From positions 1 through 12,862 of the forward strand of contig CAMWPF010000020.1 of NCBI GenBank assembly GCA_947176045.1: a DNA stretch of 12,862 nucleotides, in the 5' to 3' direction. Position numbers and translations under genes: made by a program. Source of the DNA: an uncultured Treponema sp. (GTDB taxonomy: Bacteria > Spirochaetota > Spirochaetia > Treponematales > Treponemataceae). The notes below the pieces were generated by a model. It did not search any database. It worked only from the letters and a program-made list of their open reading frames with translations, and had not been told where the DNA came from. This document shows positions 1-8,016 of the stretch, piece by piece. Position 1 is the first letter of the stretch. The number at the start of each line of letters is the position of its first letter.

Positions 1-3000
1 GGTTTGCGCTGATTGCAGACAAGTTGGCAGCCACGACATTTTCTGCCACGATGCGTCCTGAACCAGTCTGATAGACTTGCGGACAAATCAGAAGAAGGGC
101 CGCATGTTCTGGCACGGAGCCATCGTTTGATATGCGCAGCCTCGTCTCCGTGCATCTCGGCAGCAGCTGCACCGCAAACACTTGGTATGATTCGTCTGTA
201 TATGAAGGGGCGGGAATGTTCCTTGCAGGAATCCCGGAAACGCCCTCTCCGTCGGAAGTGACGCATCCAGTATCGACATTGGAGCCGATTATATACGTCG
301 TGAAATACTTCCGCCCGTCCGAGCGGAAATTGCTGACAAAGCACGCATCGCTGCCTGTATCGTTGTAGAACCACTGCTTCTTGACAAAATCCCATCGGTA
401 CCGGCGGTATGATTCCCCGCCTTTGACGCCTGCGCCGACAGACTGTCCATTGCTTTCACCCGCACCTGAAAATTCAAGTCCAAATTTGAATTCATACACA
501 GCGTCCGCAAGAATTTGAAACGGATTGCTGTCCGCCTCGTTTTTGCCAGCCAGCAGTCCGACGACAAAGCCTGTTTCCGCGTCTTCGGCAGTCGTCAGCC
601 CTTCCGTCCAGCCATCGACAGACCTTTCATCCGGCTTTTCGCGCACCAATGAATTCACAAGGTTGGTTGCAAGGACGTTGAGCTTGTCGATCGTCACGGC
701 TGACGGCGCGAGCTTTTCCGTCGTTATTGATGACTGGACAATGTCCTCCACACCGGAAGCGGTCGCAAGGACGATCAGCGATTGGGAATATTCCGACTTG
801 TTTTCTTTGGAGGTTTTGGTTATGGCGCGGACGCGGAAGCGGTAGGTTGTATTTTCCGGACGTCCCGCCGCCTGTCCTGACAGCGGCACCACTTGGAAGT
901 GCTGGCTGCTGTACATATCCGTATCTTCATCCATCTCGCCCTGCCATGCGCTTTCGTCGAGATACGCGTCGTCGGAATTCCCGCAGGAATACCAGTCCTC
1001 CCCGTTGCGGCTGATCTGCACCTCGTACCGCAGCCACCCCCAATACGAATTGTCCGCATGGATGGAGAATCCGACAGTCCGCTTGCTCGCCGATGCATCC
1101 AGCTTTGGAACGGCAGGAAGCCATGTCAGGTAGTTTTCGCTGTTGTACCTCGCCGCATCAGATTCAGCGGCGTTGCCAGATTCGTTGGACGCCTCTACGG
1201 TGAATTTCCATTCTTCTGTCAAAAAGTCTGATTTTTCAGGGTATTCGCCTATGGTTCGATCGAAATAATACGTGTAGCTGGTGCCACTGTATGCTGTTGC
1301 AACGGTCTCCCCGTTCCTTTTTACACGGAAGATGGTTGTCCCATAAATATCTTTATTTTCTGCCTTATTCCCTGCCTTCCACGCCAGAGCGATATACTCT
1401 TTCTCTGCGAGCGCAGTGACGCCAGTTGGTGCTACAGGCTTCCACGTGCCGTACTGGGACACATCGACGGAAACCTCTTCGCTCCATTCGCTGGCCGTAC
1501 CGCTTCCGTTGTGCGTCCTCGCCCTGACCTTCCACAGAGCAAGATCTTCTGCTTCCGGATAGCCGTCATCAGTTCGGTCGAACTGATATGTTCCGGACAC
1601 ATCCCCGAATACCGTGCTTGCCGGCGCGCCATGCTTGCTGATTTCGTAGGTCACGTAGGATCTCGTATCAAGTTTGGACGAATCAGGATTGTAGCCCAAT
1701 CTGATTTCGTCTTTCGACGCAATTGCATACACCCCTGTCGGCACAAGCGGCGGCCCGCCAACAATGATCTGCACTTGTTCAGCGGTGGGCAGGGGCGGCT
1801 GCCAGTCGCCCTCAAGTATGCTGGCGGCAGTCTTGGTGGAAATCCAACGACTCTGCGCCGTGTGGATTGCGTGCCAGCCGCCGGAAGTTCCATCACCTGT
1901 CGGCTTGGCAGGCCTTGCTTCGCTGTCATGGTAGACGGAAAACGTCTGCCACTTGGAAATATCCGCAGTTCCGCTGTCAGTGATGCCGCCAAGCGTGATC
2001 TTGCTTACGAACGGCGGCGGCTGATAGCCGGGTATGTCCACATCGAAAATTTCCGGCGCATAATCGACCGCCGTAATTTCTGCCGTCAGGTTCTCAGCCG
2101 GCTGGATAGATGTGATGATCAGCGGCAGCGTCGTCTTGCCGCGGATTCCGAACGTAAACAGGTCGCCGGGTTCTGGCACCGAGCCTTCTTCCGGCACGGA
2201 TGTAAAATAGCAGCGCCTTTCTGCAAGGCCCGTATTCTCGCAATTTAAATTCAACAGGCGTCCGTCCGACTTGCGGATGCGCAGTCCGTAGTCTTCCGCC
2301 GTCTCAAACGGCAGCACTGTGTCAGATATAATGCCGACTACCAATCCTCCTGCATTCCTGATCGTTTCCTTGACCCGCCCATAAGCGACTCCTGTCAACG
2401 CAAGGTCGCCGGCATATTCAATCAAGTCTCCCTTCTGGCACATGAGGTATTCGATATCGCATTGTATAGTGTAAACAGACTTGCGGTTGTTTGACACGCC
2501 GGCCTGATATTTCGCATAAATGTACAGCTGCGATGGGTTGGTAATGCCCCAGACAGATGTCTCCTGCCTGGATTTCCGAGGTTCGTCCTTATTGTAGTAG
2601 CTGCGAGTATTTTGAACATACCCGCTCGTTTCGTCGATGAAGTTGTAGTCGATCTGATCCGGTATGTCCGGCAGCAGGATGGATTCAGAAAAGCTGATCG
2701 TGTTGCGCGGCGTGAAGAGCTGCACCGGCGCATCTTTGTATGTATCAATGACGACGGAGAATTTGCCGTCCGTCTTTGTGATGGCTCCGCGTCCGACGCG
2801 CGCGATGGACATATACAGGGAGCTGATGGTCATGGACTCCGTCATCACCGCATTGAAGTAGTAGTGGTGATCTTCGCAGAATTGCCAGAACCGCTCGAAC
2901 GCCGGCCAGTCTATATCATCGTCAGAAACTGGAGTCGAATTTATCTTCCCGCGCAGCACAAAGAGTATTTCCGACGCAGGATTCCTTGTCGCCCGGGCAG

Positions 3001-4345
3001 TCCATACATTCGGACCGCTTCCGGATCCATTGTAATCCGGGATGACGGATGTGATTATGCAGTTGAGATTGTCGATGACGCCCTGCGCCATATCGGACGC
3101 CTTGATTTCTGTTGAAAGGAGGAGGAGGTCTTTCCGCCGATCTTCATTGACCGGTGCGTCCCATGTATATGTACGGATGGAGCCGACATACACGCTGTCA
3201 ATGTAATCGTTTCCTTCCCGATCCTCCGTGACGCGTTCGACTTTGACTGTATATTTGCCAGACGGCAGATTCTTGACCGACGCCGAATACCGCAAGGTAT
3301 GCGTCTCTTTCTGATTCAGCTTCCATTCCTTGATGGGCTTGTACTGGCTGTCGTCAGCCTCTTCGGGCTTGTACCATGCTGCCACCTCGCAATCCAGATA
3401 GTCTACTGCATTTTTGTCATTGTACTTGAACAGCCCGGAATAAAAAAAGATGTCTACATTGATGCTGCAGGCATTGTCAGCCGTAGTCCTGATGATGGCG
3501 CCAGATGCGCCTGTATCATTGGTGTGCTTGAGCACGGCATTGAGCATGATTTCCTTGACGACCTTTTCGCCGTAGTAGGACAGTCCGCCGCCGCGGATGA
3601 TTTTCATTCTGACAAGCGGATCAGCGCCGGACAGTATCTTGCTGATGTCCTTTGTCGCCGAAAAGTCGGTGATATTGGTATCACCAAGCTTGATTGTGTC
3701 CACGTCGATTTCCGCCGTATCATAGCCCAAACAAAACAGCTGGCGAATCCACTGCTCCCTGCCGCCGTCATCATCAGTGTCCGGGACGTAGGTGTAGGTC
3801 TTGCTTGCAATGTCTGTGCTGAAAAGATGCCGTCCGAATACGACCGGGATGGAGCCGTACTGGCGCTCCTGGTTCCGCGCGCCTCGGAGGGACGGATCCT
3901 GCTCCGGGGAAATCCTGTCCTGCACCGTCGGCTGGCTGATTTCAGTGTTATAAAGGACTACGCCGCCCACCGACATGGCTATGCCTGCCCCTATCAAGGC
4001 GGCTCCCAAGGCGGCTCCGACGTAGGGTATGAACAGGGCTGCAATTCCTGCCCCTATCATTCCAAGCCCTCCCCAGCCCATGCCCTTTCCTGCATCCTTT
4101 GTCTCATCCGGCAGGTTTCCGCCGTCGCCCTCCGGCAGGATGCGGATGTACACACGGCTTCCGTCCGGCGGCACGCGCTCAAAGTCCCCAACAATCAGCT
4201 CGTCCTCCACGAGGATGACGGCATTATTGATGTCGGTTCCCGTATTCAGCGACAGGAAGATATTCCGGATAGTGTCCTGGGCAACCTCGGAATCTTCAAA
4301 CTCCTCCCGGAACGGATGGATGTGCGCGCGCAGCTTCAACGGCAT
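1..4345 (-). CDS. Tail tip / host specificity protein, lambda gpJ-like with gpI-like N-terminus; C-terminus cut by window edge
   Basis: The frame stays open from ATG 4345 to the left edge: 1,448 codons and no stop, so the C-terminus is missing. The start is set by GAGGGG a few bases upstream and a TGA at 4369-4367. It should form the distal tail tip hub that contacts the host receptor. Residues ~1-85 look like a small beta-rich domain. Residues ~88-131 are a Gly/Ala-rich hydrophobic stretch (GGLGMIGAGIAAL, then AALGAALIGAGIAMSVGG), as in lambda gpI. At ~150-172 there is the J-type motif SLRGARNQERQYGSIPVVFG. Residues ~175-800 resemble the conserved J core. Fibronectin-III-like units seem to begin near residues ~860, ~965 and ~1075. 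A helical segment (TTEKLAPSAVTIDKL) lies near 1,205-1,230, followed by a probable receptor-contacting beta-rich region and a repeat-like VAENVVAANLSAISAN at the edge. It overlaps the NlpC/P60 gene by 50 bases. The family call is firm; domain borders are estimates. Confidence 0.9.
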   Translation of the reverse strand, partial: MPLKLRAHIHPFREEFEDSEVAQDTIRNIFLSLNTGTDINNAVILVEDELIVGDFERVPPDGSRVYIRILPEGDGGNLPDETKDAGKGMGWGGLGMIGAGIAALFIPYVGAALGAALIGAGIAMSVGGVVLYNTEISQPTVQDRISPEQDPSLRGARNQERQYGSIPVVFGRHLFSTDIASKTYTYVPDTDDDGGREQWIRQLFCLGYDTAEIDVDTIKLGDTNITDFSATKDISKILSGADPLVRMKIIRGGGLSYYGEKVVKEIMLNAVLKHTNDTGASGAIIRTTADNACSINVDIFFYSGLFKYNDKNAVDYLDCEVAAWYKPEEADDSQYKPIKEWKLNQKETHTLRYSASVKNLPSGKYTVKVERVTEDREGNDYIDSVYVGSIRTYTWDAPVNEDRRKDLLLLSTEIKASDMAQGVIDNLNCIITSVIPDYNGSGSGPNVWTARATRNPASEILFVLRGKINSTPVSDDDIDWPAFERFWQFCEDHHYYFNAVMTESMTISSLYMSIARVGRGAITKTDGKFSVVIDTYKDAPVQLFTPRNTISFSESILLPDIPDQIDYNFIDETSGYVQNTRSYYNKDEPRKSRQETSVWGITNPSQLYIYAKYQAGVSNNRKSVYTIQCDIEYLMCQKGDLIEYAGDLALTGVAYGRVKETIRNAGGLVVGIISDTVLPFETAEDYGLRIRKSDGRLLNLNCENTGLAERRCYFTSVPEEGSVPEPGDLFTFGIRGKTTLPLIITSIQPAENLTAEITAVDYAPEIFDVDIPGYQPPPFVSKITLGGITDSGTADISKWQTFSVYHDSEARPAKPTGDGTSGGWHAIHTAQSRWISTKTAASILEGDWQPPLPTAEQVQIIVGGPPLVPTGVYAIASKDEIRLGYNPDSSKLDTRSYVTYEISKHGAPASTVFGDVSGTYQFDRTDDGYPEAEDLALWKVRARTHNGSGTASEWSEEVSVDVSQYGTWKPVAPTGVTALAEKEYIALAWKAGNKAENKDIYGTTIFRVKRNGETVATAYSGTSYTYYFDRTIGEYPEKSDFLTEEWKFTVEASNESGNAAESDAARYNSENYLTWLPAVPKLDASASKRTVGFSIHADNSYWGWLRYEVQISRNGEDWYSCGNSDDAYLDESAWQGEMDEDTDMYSSQHFQVVPLSGQAAGRPENTTYRFRVRAITKTSKENKSEYSQSLIVLATASGVEDIVQSSITTEKLAPSAVTIDKLNVLATNLVNSLVREKPDERSVDGWTEGLTTAEDAETGFVVGLLAGKNEADSNPFQILADAVYEFKFGLEFSGAGESNGQSVGAGVKGGESYRRYRWDFVKKQWFYNDTGSDACFVSNFRSDGRKYFTTYIIGSNVDTGCVTSDGEGVSGIPARNIPAPSYTDESYQVFAVQLLPRCTETRLRISNDGSVPEHAALLLICPQVYQTGSGRIVAENVVAANLSAISAN

Positions 4346-4733
4346 AATACCCCTCAATCCGCTGCCTCAGGTCGGGATGCGTGACTCGCTGCAGCACTGT
4401 GCCTGCGGTGCGGATTGTATGCAGTATATAACCGCCGCCCGCATAAATCCCAATATGTGTCGGCCGTCCGAACCTGCGGATGACCGCCACATCCAGCAGC
4501 GCGGGAACGTCTTTCTGCCGCCCCGTCAGCAACGGAAGGTTCTGCTGGAAAAGCGGCGACGTCTCGTCCGCGTCCAGCGCGTCGCCGTATGCGGAGGAAA
4601 GATCGGGCAGCAGGATTCCCGCCTGCTCGTGCAGGACAAGCCGCACCAGTCCGTAGCAGTCGCACCCGCCGTGCGTCCTGCCGCCAGACATAAAAGGTAT
4701 TCCGATGTAGTTTTTCGCCCAACCCGCAATCAT
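4296..4733 (-). CDS. Tail assembly NlpC/P60 cysteine peptidase (lambda gpK-like)
   Basis: A 145-residue protein spanning one NlpC/P60 fold. The catalytic Cys is Cys26 in GGCDCYGLVR; the family form is DCSGLV. The catalytic His is His93 in GRPTHIGIYAGGG, and His105 (GYILHT) fits the third polar position. Proteins of this type at this locus are tail-tip peptidases thought to cut cell-wall peptide stems during infection or to process tip proteins during assembly. Lambda gpK also carries an MPN/JAB domain; none fits in this length. The start has GGAAG just upstream. It lies 18 bases after the DUF1833-like gene, and its last 50 bases overlap the start of the J-like gene, as expected for a co-translated tip cassette. 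Confidence 0.9.
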   Translation of the reverse strand: MIAGWAKNYIGIPFMSGGRTHGGCDCYGLVRLVLHEQAGILLPDLSSAYGDALDADETSPLFQQNLPLLTGRQKDVPALLDVAVIRRFGRPTHIGIYAGGGYILHTIRTAGTVLQRVTHPDLRQRIEGYYAVEAARAHPSVPGGV

Positions 4734-4751
4734 ACTTCCAGCCAGCTTTTA

Positions 4752-5216
4752 TTAGAACAGCCCGGGAAAATTCTGCGGATTGTAGACGCCTTCAGGAATC
4801 TTGCGGTCATAGATGTAGAAGTCATACAGCTCCGCAGAGACGGTGTCCTGTATCGTGATGTTCCGCAGGATGAATTTCAGCGGCCCCCTCTCAATGACGT
4901 CTGGCGTCTGCGCCACGATGAGCGAAATCGTGCAGACAATCTGCTTGTTCAACGCCCGCTTGATGAGCTCCGCAATCTTGCGGTCAGTATTATCGATGAT
5001 GATCCGGCACGGACTGACCGAGCCGTCCTCGTTCTGTTCCGGCAGGACGACCGTAAAGGCGCATGGCTGGTAGGTGGTTCCGCCGGAAACAACCGCCTCC
5101 GTGTTGTCCACAAAATAGAGGGACTGCATCCCTTCAACTGCAATTTCCGCCGTATGCAGGAATACGGCCGCCGTCTCTTCCTTCTGGAGTTCCTTCCGCG
5201 CGCTCTCGCTTATCAT
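4752..5216 (-). CDS. Minor tail protein, DUF1833-like (lambda gpL position)
   Basis: A 154-residue protein that begins MISESARKELQ and ends YNPQNFPGLF. The features GGTTYQPCAF, CRIIIDNTDRKIAELI and PLKFILRNITIQ match my recollection of the DUF1833 family of phage tail proteins, which occupy the lambda L position just before the NlpC/P60 gene. Length is normal for that family. Its likely role is in the tail tip baseplate ring that joins tape measure, tube and J. The start codon overlaps the previous stop as ATGA, with GAGAGG upstream. No lambda-type iron-sulphur cysteine cluster is seen: there are only three cysteines (in QPCAF, SPCRI and VCTI), and they are spread out. Assignment rests on sequence features plus gene order. 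Confidence 0.8.
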   Translation of the reverse strand: MISESARKELQKEETAAVFLHTAEIAVEGMQSLYFVDNTEAVVSGGTTYQPCAFTVVLPEQNEDGSVSPCRIIIDNTDRKIAELIKRALNKQIVCTISLIVAQTPDVIERGPLKFILRNITIQDTVSAELYDFYIYDRKIPEGVYNPQNFPGLF

Positions 5217-5566
5217 GCAAGCCTCTCAAGCGGGAGCGTCAGCTCCCAAAGTCCATCGTCATTTCCGTCCTCCGTGTAGGTATCGGTGAAGCGGAATTCC
5301 TCTACCTTGCCAGTCTGCGGATTTTTCATTGCAAACCGCAGCGTGCCATAGGCAATCGCATCCTTCCAGAACGCCTCGAATATTGTGCGATCCTCCTCCG
5401 TAAGAATCAGCCGTCCTGAAAACCGCTTGGGAACGGCCGTATACCGAAGCCGCTGTTTTGCCGGCCCCGCATCCATCTCTGTCCGGACAACAGGATTCTG
5501 GTACTGTCCGTTCAATCCGCCGAGCATCGGAATCTTGAGCGCCGACGGCCAGCTCGCAATAGTCAT
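5213..5566 (-). CDS. Minor tail protein (lambda gpM position)
   Basis: A 117-residue protein. The stretch VVRTEMDAGPAKQRLRYTAV is the recognisable hallmark: similar 'MD.GP.K.R.R.TA' segments occur in small phage tail proteins encoded between the tape measure gene and the DUF1833 gene. The second half (LTEEDRTIFEAFWKDA, then LRFAMKNPQTG and ELTLPLERLA) looks like an alpha/beta domain ending in a beta strand. By position it is the tail tip protein that caps the tape measure end of the tube. It overlaps both neighbours by ATGA. A GAGGGG lies unusually close (3 bases) to the ATG, so translation probably depends partly on coupling to the tape measure gene. The precise function is inferred from order. 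Confidence 0.75.
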   Translation of the reverse strand: MTIASWPSALKIPMLGGLNGQYQNPVVRTEMDAGPAKQRLRYTAVPKRFSGRLILTEEDRTIFEAFWKDAIAYGTLRFAMKNPQTGKVEEFRFTDTYTEDGNDDGLWELTLPLERLA

Positions 5567-8016
5567 ATGCCCCTCACTTTGACCCCGAACCGGGATGTCA
5601 TGGATTTGTCAAGCTTGCCCTCCGCCACGCCGCGATTGACCGCGCCGATCATGACATCTATGATCCGTCCGCCGTCGGCGTTGTTTTTTTCCGATGTCTG
5701 CACATCTCCTTCCGTCGTGTAGATATTTATAGTCAGTCCGCATTCAGCCGTTCCATCGCCAGCCGATGCAGCGCCGGAAGCCGGTTCATACAGGCTGACG
5801 CCGAGCGAGCCGTCCGCGCCACGCCGCAGCGGGAGGACGGCTTCAGGCCCTGCTTCTCCCATAAGTCCAGTTCCGAATCCAGAGCCGCGGGCAAAGCGGA
5901 AGAACGTCGGGCTTGCGACAATTTGGTTTGTGAACGCGCCTCCTTTTGCGAACGCGCTGCAACCGCCGCCATATACGCCACCGAGCGCATTTGCCTCCAG
6001 CTCCCCATTCTCCGCTTCAGATATTTTGCCGTTTACGAACCCTTTGACGCCGGCAGCAACTCCGGCAGAGGCAATCAATCCAAGTCCGAGCGGCCATTGC
6101 CCGCCCGCGATAAGCTGCAGCCCGGCCTGCAGGAACATCATCGGCAGCTGGTCGAGTATCTGCTGCGCCATATTCGCAAGGGCATCCGACAGTGCGTCTC
6201 CCGCATCCTTGCCTTCTCCGAGAGCCTCTGCAAACGTCTCGATGCCGGACAGGGCGGAGTCAAACGATGTGGAGGCAAGACCCGTCGCAAGGTCTGCAAG
6301 CACCTGCGCGGACTTGCTGTCAAGCTCAGTGAGCTTGTCGATGACGCCTTTGACGGACGCGCTGAACTTTTCCTCCCATGTGCTGAAATCCGTATCTTTT
6401 AGTGCGGCAAGCGCGTCGCCCAGCTCCAAATACCGTTGGACAAGCGCCTGCACGGACGCGTCGCCGGACTGGAACGCCTCATCTATTTCCGCCGGATTGA
6501 TAGAGAACAGCTCTTTCAGCACTTTTGCGATCTTCTCCCTCTGGTCTTCCAATGCGGCCGCAAGGTCGAACTGCTCTCCCAACAGTTCCGCAAGGCTCCT
6601 GTCAGATTCCAGCTCAGATTCTAGCCCTTCTATAAACTGTCGGCCTGCATCCGCGCCATTCTGAAACGAGGCCGCAGGAATTTCCGTGATTTCTTCCCAC
6701 CACTGCTGCCATGTCTTTGCTCCGTCCTTCGCCATGTCGTCCTGCAGCTTCCGAATCTTCTCACGGACCTGCTTTTCAATATAGTCAAGATTTTTAAGGG
6801 CGGTGGACGCGTCGATTCCCAAATCATCGGAGGCAATCAGCGCCTCCCGGTTTGCGGCGATCTCCTCCAATTTCTGCCGGTACGCCTCAAGCTGCATGAC
6901 GGGATCTGCCTTCGCAAGGCCCTGGTATTCCTGGCTTATGGAATACATCAGCTCGCTGATTTCATTCTCCGCGGCAATCCGGGCGTTTTCTTCTGCGAGC
7001 AGCGCTTTCTCCTGCTTTATGGCTTGCGTCAAAAGATCAACATCCTTCTGCCAGACCTTTATTCTTTCCTCGTATTTTGTTTTTGTAGAAGGGAGTATTG
7101 CTTTTTCATAACGGCTGGTTGCAATTTCTAGCTGGCGCGCAGCTTCCTGCAACTGCTTTTCTTTGTCCAATGCCTGGTACCAGTCGTCAAAATTAAGCAT
7201 ACGGTGCCAGTCTTTTATACCTTCCTTATAGAGTGCCGCATACTTTTCAAGCCCGGCAGCAAATACATTTTTGCCATCTGTATTAGTGAAAACCTTCCCA
7301 ATTTCTGAAAACCCCTCTCCGAACGCTTCCAGCACATCTCCGAACGCATTCTTGATTTGTGTTGCAAAATTTGCCGCAGCCTCCGCAGCTCCGCCGAACG
7401 TTCCGCCCAGTTCGTCAAGGATGATCTTCTGCGCGCCCGCAATGTCGCCTGTGTCGAGCATCGCCTGTATGACAGCCTTCTGCGCCTGTGTGAAGTTGAA
7501 CCCCTGCCTCTTCAGGCTGTCTATGCCGTTGATGGGGTCGTCAAGCGCCTTTCCGATGGACTGCGCCGCGCTTGACAAATCCATCTTCATGACTGTCGCC
7601 ATGTCGAGGATCGCCTTTGTCGCCTCCTTGAAGTTGTCGCCCTTGATGTTTTTGAAACCGAGCAGCACCGACTGCATCGTGAGGATCGCCTCGTCTCCGT
7701 AGTTTGTCACGCCCTGTAGCGATGATGCGAATTCCTGCAGCTCGCCCGAGCTTGTCCATGCTGCCGCGCCTGTCGCCTGCAGCGTGGCGTTCAGCACGTC
7801 GACGGCCTGCTTCTGCTCGCTGTATGCAGCAACCGACTGCCGGGCGAAGTCAATAATGGCCTTGACCGAGAACGCCGCGCCGACGGTCTTGCCAAGCTTT
7901 GTGAAAAGCTCCGTGGTCGCCTTGGACTGCCTGTCCATCTGCTTCAGGTTCTTGACCGCCTTGTCAACTTCCGCCGTGACAAGGACCTTCAGTTCTTCTG
8001 TCAGCTCATCTGCCAT
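5563..8016 (-). CDS. Tail tape measure protein (lambda gpH-like)
   Basis: An 817-residue protein and the longest complete gene here. Residues ~65-205 form the typical tape measure N-terminal helical domain, with ALDDPINGIDSLKRQGFNFT and AGAQKIILDELGGTFGGA. Long charged, coiled-coil-like helices follow (~285-355 and ~412-442). A hydrophobic stretch at ~615-662 (LPMMFLQAGLQLIAGG, LGLGLIASAGVAAGV) may insert into the host membrane at ejection. Near the C-terminus (~715-740) is GTGLMGEAGPEAVLPLRRGA, a signature of lambda-family tape measures. The protein sets tail length and is threaded through the tube. If fully helical at 1.5 angstrom per residue it would span roughly 120 nm (inference). A GGGAG precedes the ATG, and the gene starts 11 bases before the chaperone T frame stops. 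No peptidase or lysozyme motif was seen. Confidence 0.93.
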   Translation of the reverse strand: MADELTEELKVLVTAEVDKAVKNLKQMDRQSKATTELFTKLGKTVGAAFSVKAIIDFARQSVAAYSEQKQAVDVLNATLQATGAAAWTSSGELQEFASSLQGVTNYGDEAILTMQSVLLGFKNIKGDNFKEATKAILDMATVMKMDLSSAAQSIGKALDDPINGIDSLKRQGFNFTQAQKAVIQAMLDTGDIAGAQKIILDELGGTFGGAAEAAANFATQIKNAFGDVLEAFGEGFSEIGKVFTNTDGKNVFAAGLEKYAALYKEGIKDWHRMLNFDDWYQALDKEKQLQEAARQLEIATSRYEKAILPSTKTKYEERIKVWQKDVDLLTQAIKQEKALLAEENARIAAENEISELMYSISQEYQGLAKADPVMQLEAYRQKLEEIAANREALIASDDLGIDASTALKNLDYIEKQVREKIRKLQDDMAKDGAKTWQQWWEEITEIPAASFQNGADAGRQFIEGLESELESDRSLAELLGEQFDLAAALEDQREKIAKVLKELFSINPAEIDEAFQSGDASVQALVQRYLELGDALAALKDTDFSTWEEKFSASVKGVIDKLTELDSKSAQVLADLATGLASTSFDSALSGIETFAEALGEGKDAGDALSDALANMAQQILDQLPMMFLQAGLQLIAGGQWPLGLGLIASAGVAAGVKGFVNGKISEAENGELEANALGGVYGGGCSAFAKGGAFTNQIVASPTFFRFARGSGFGTGLMGEAGPEAVLPLRRGADGSLGVSLYEPASGAASAGDGTAECGLTINIYTTEGDVQTSEKNNADGGRIIDVMIGAVNRGVAEGKLDKSMTSRFGVKVRGI

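Noticed and set aside
1511..2248. Plus-strand open frame of 245 codons
   Set aside because: Antisense to the Fn3-like part of the J-like gene and rich in Arg and Cys with no recognisable pattern.
1651..3810. Several short minus-strand frames inside the left third (for example 1651-1992, 2422-2748, 3604-3810)
   Set aside because: They are out-of-frame shadows of the single long J-like frame, which is open from 4345 to the edge. At first sight the region looked fragmented, but translating the correct frame shows no stop.
3299..4384. Plus-strand open frame of 361 codons
   Set aside because: Antisense to the N-terminal region of the J-like gene, which has clear family motifs in the minus frame; no ribosome binding site context or recognised motif.
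4029..5279. Plus-strand open frame of 416 codons across the NlpC/P60 and DUF1833-like genes
   Set aside because: It is antisense to four recognisable tail genes, has Arg/Pro/Ser-rich, fold-less composition, and reflects GC-rich codon bias on the true strand.
5930..6664. Plus-strand open frame of 244 codons rich in Ser, Ala and Pro
   Set aside because: Exact antisense of the tape measure gene; Ser/Ala/Pro bias is the usual shadow of helical coding sequence.
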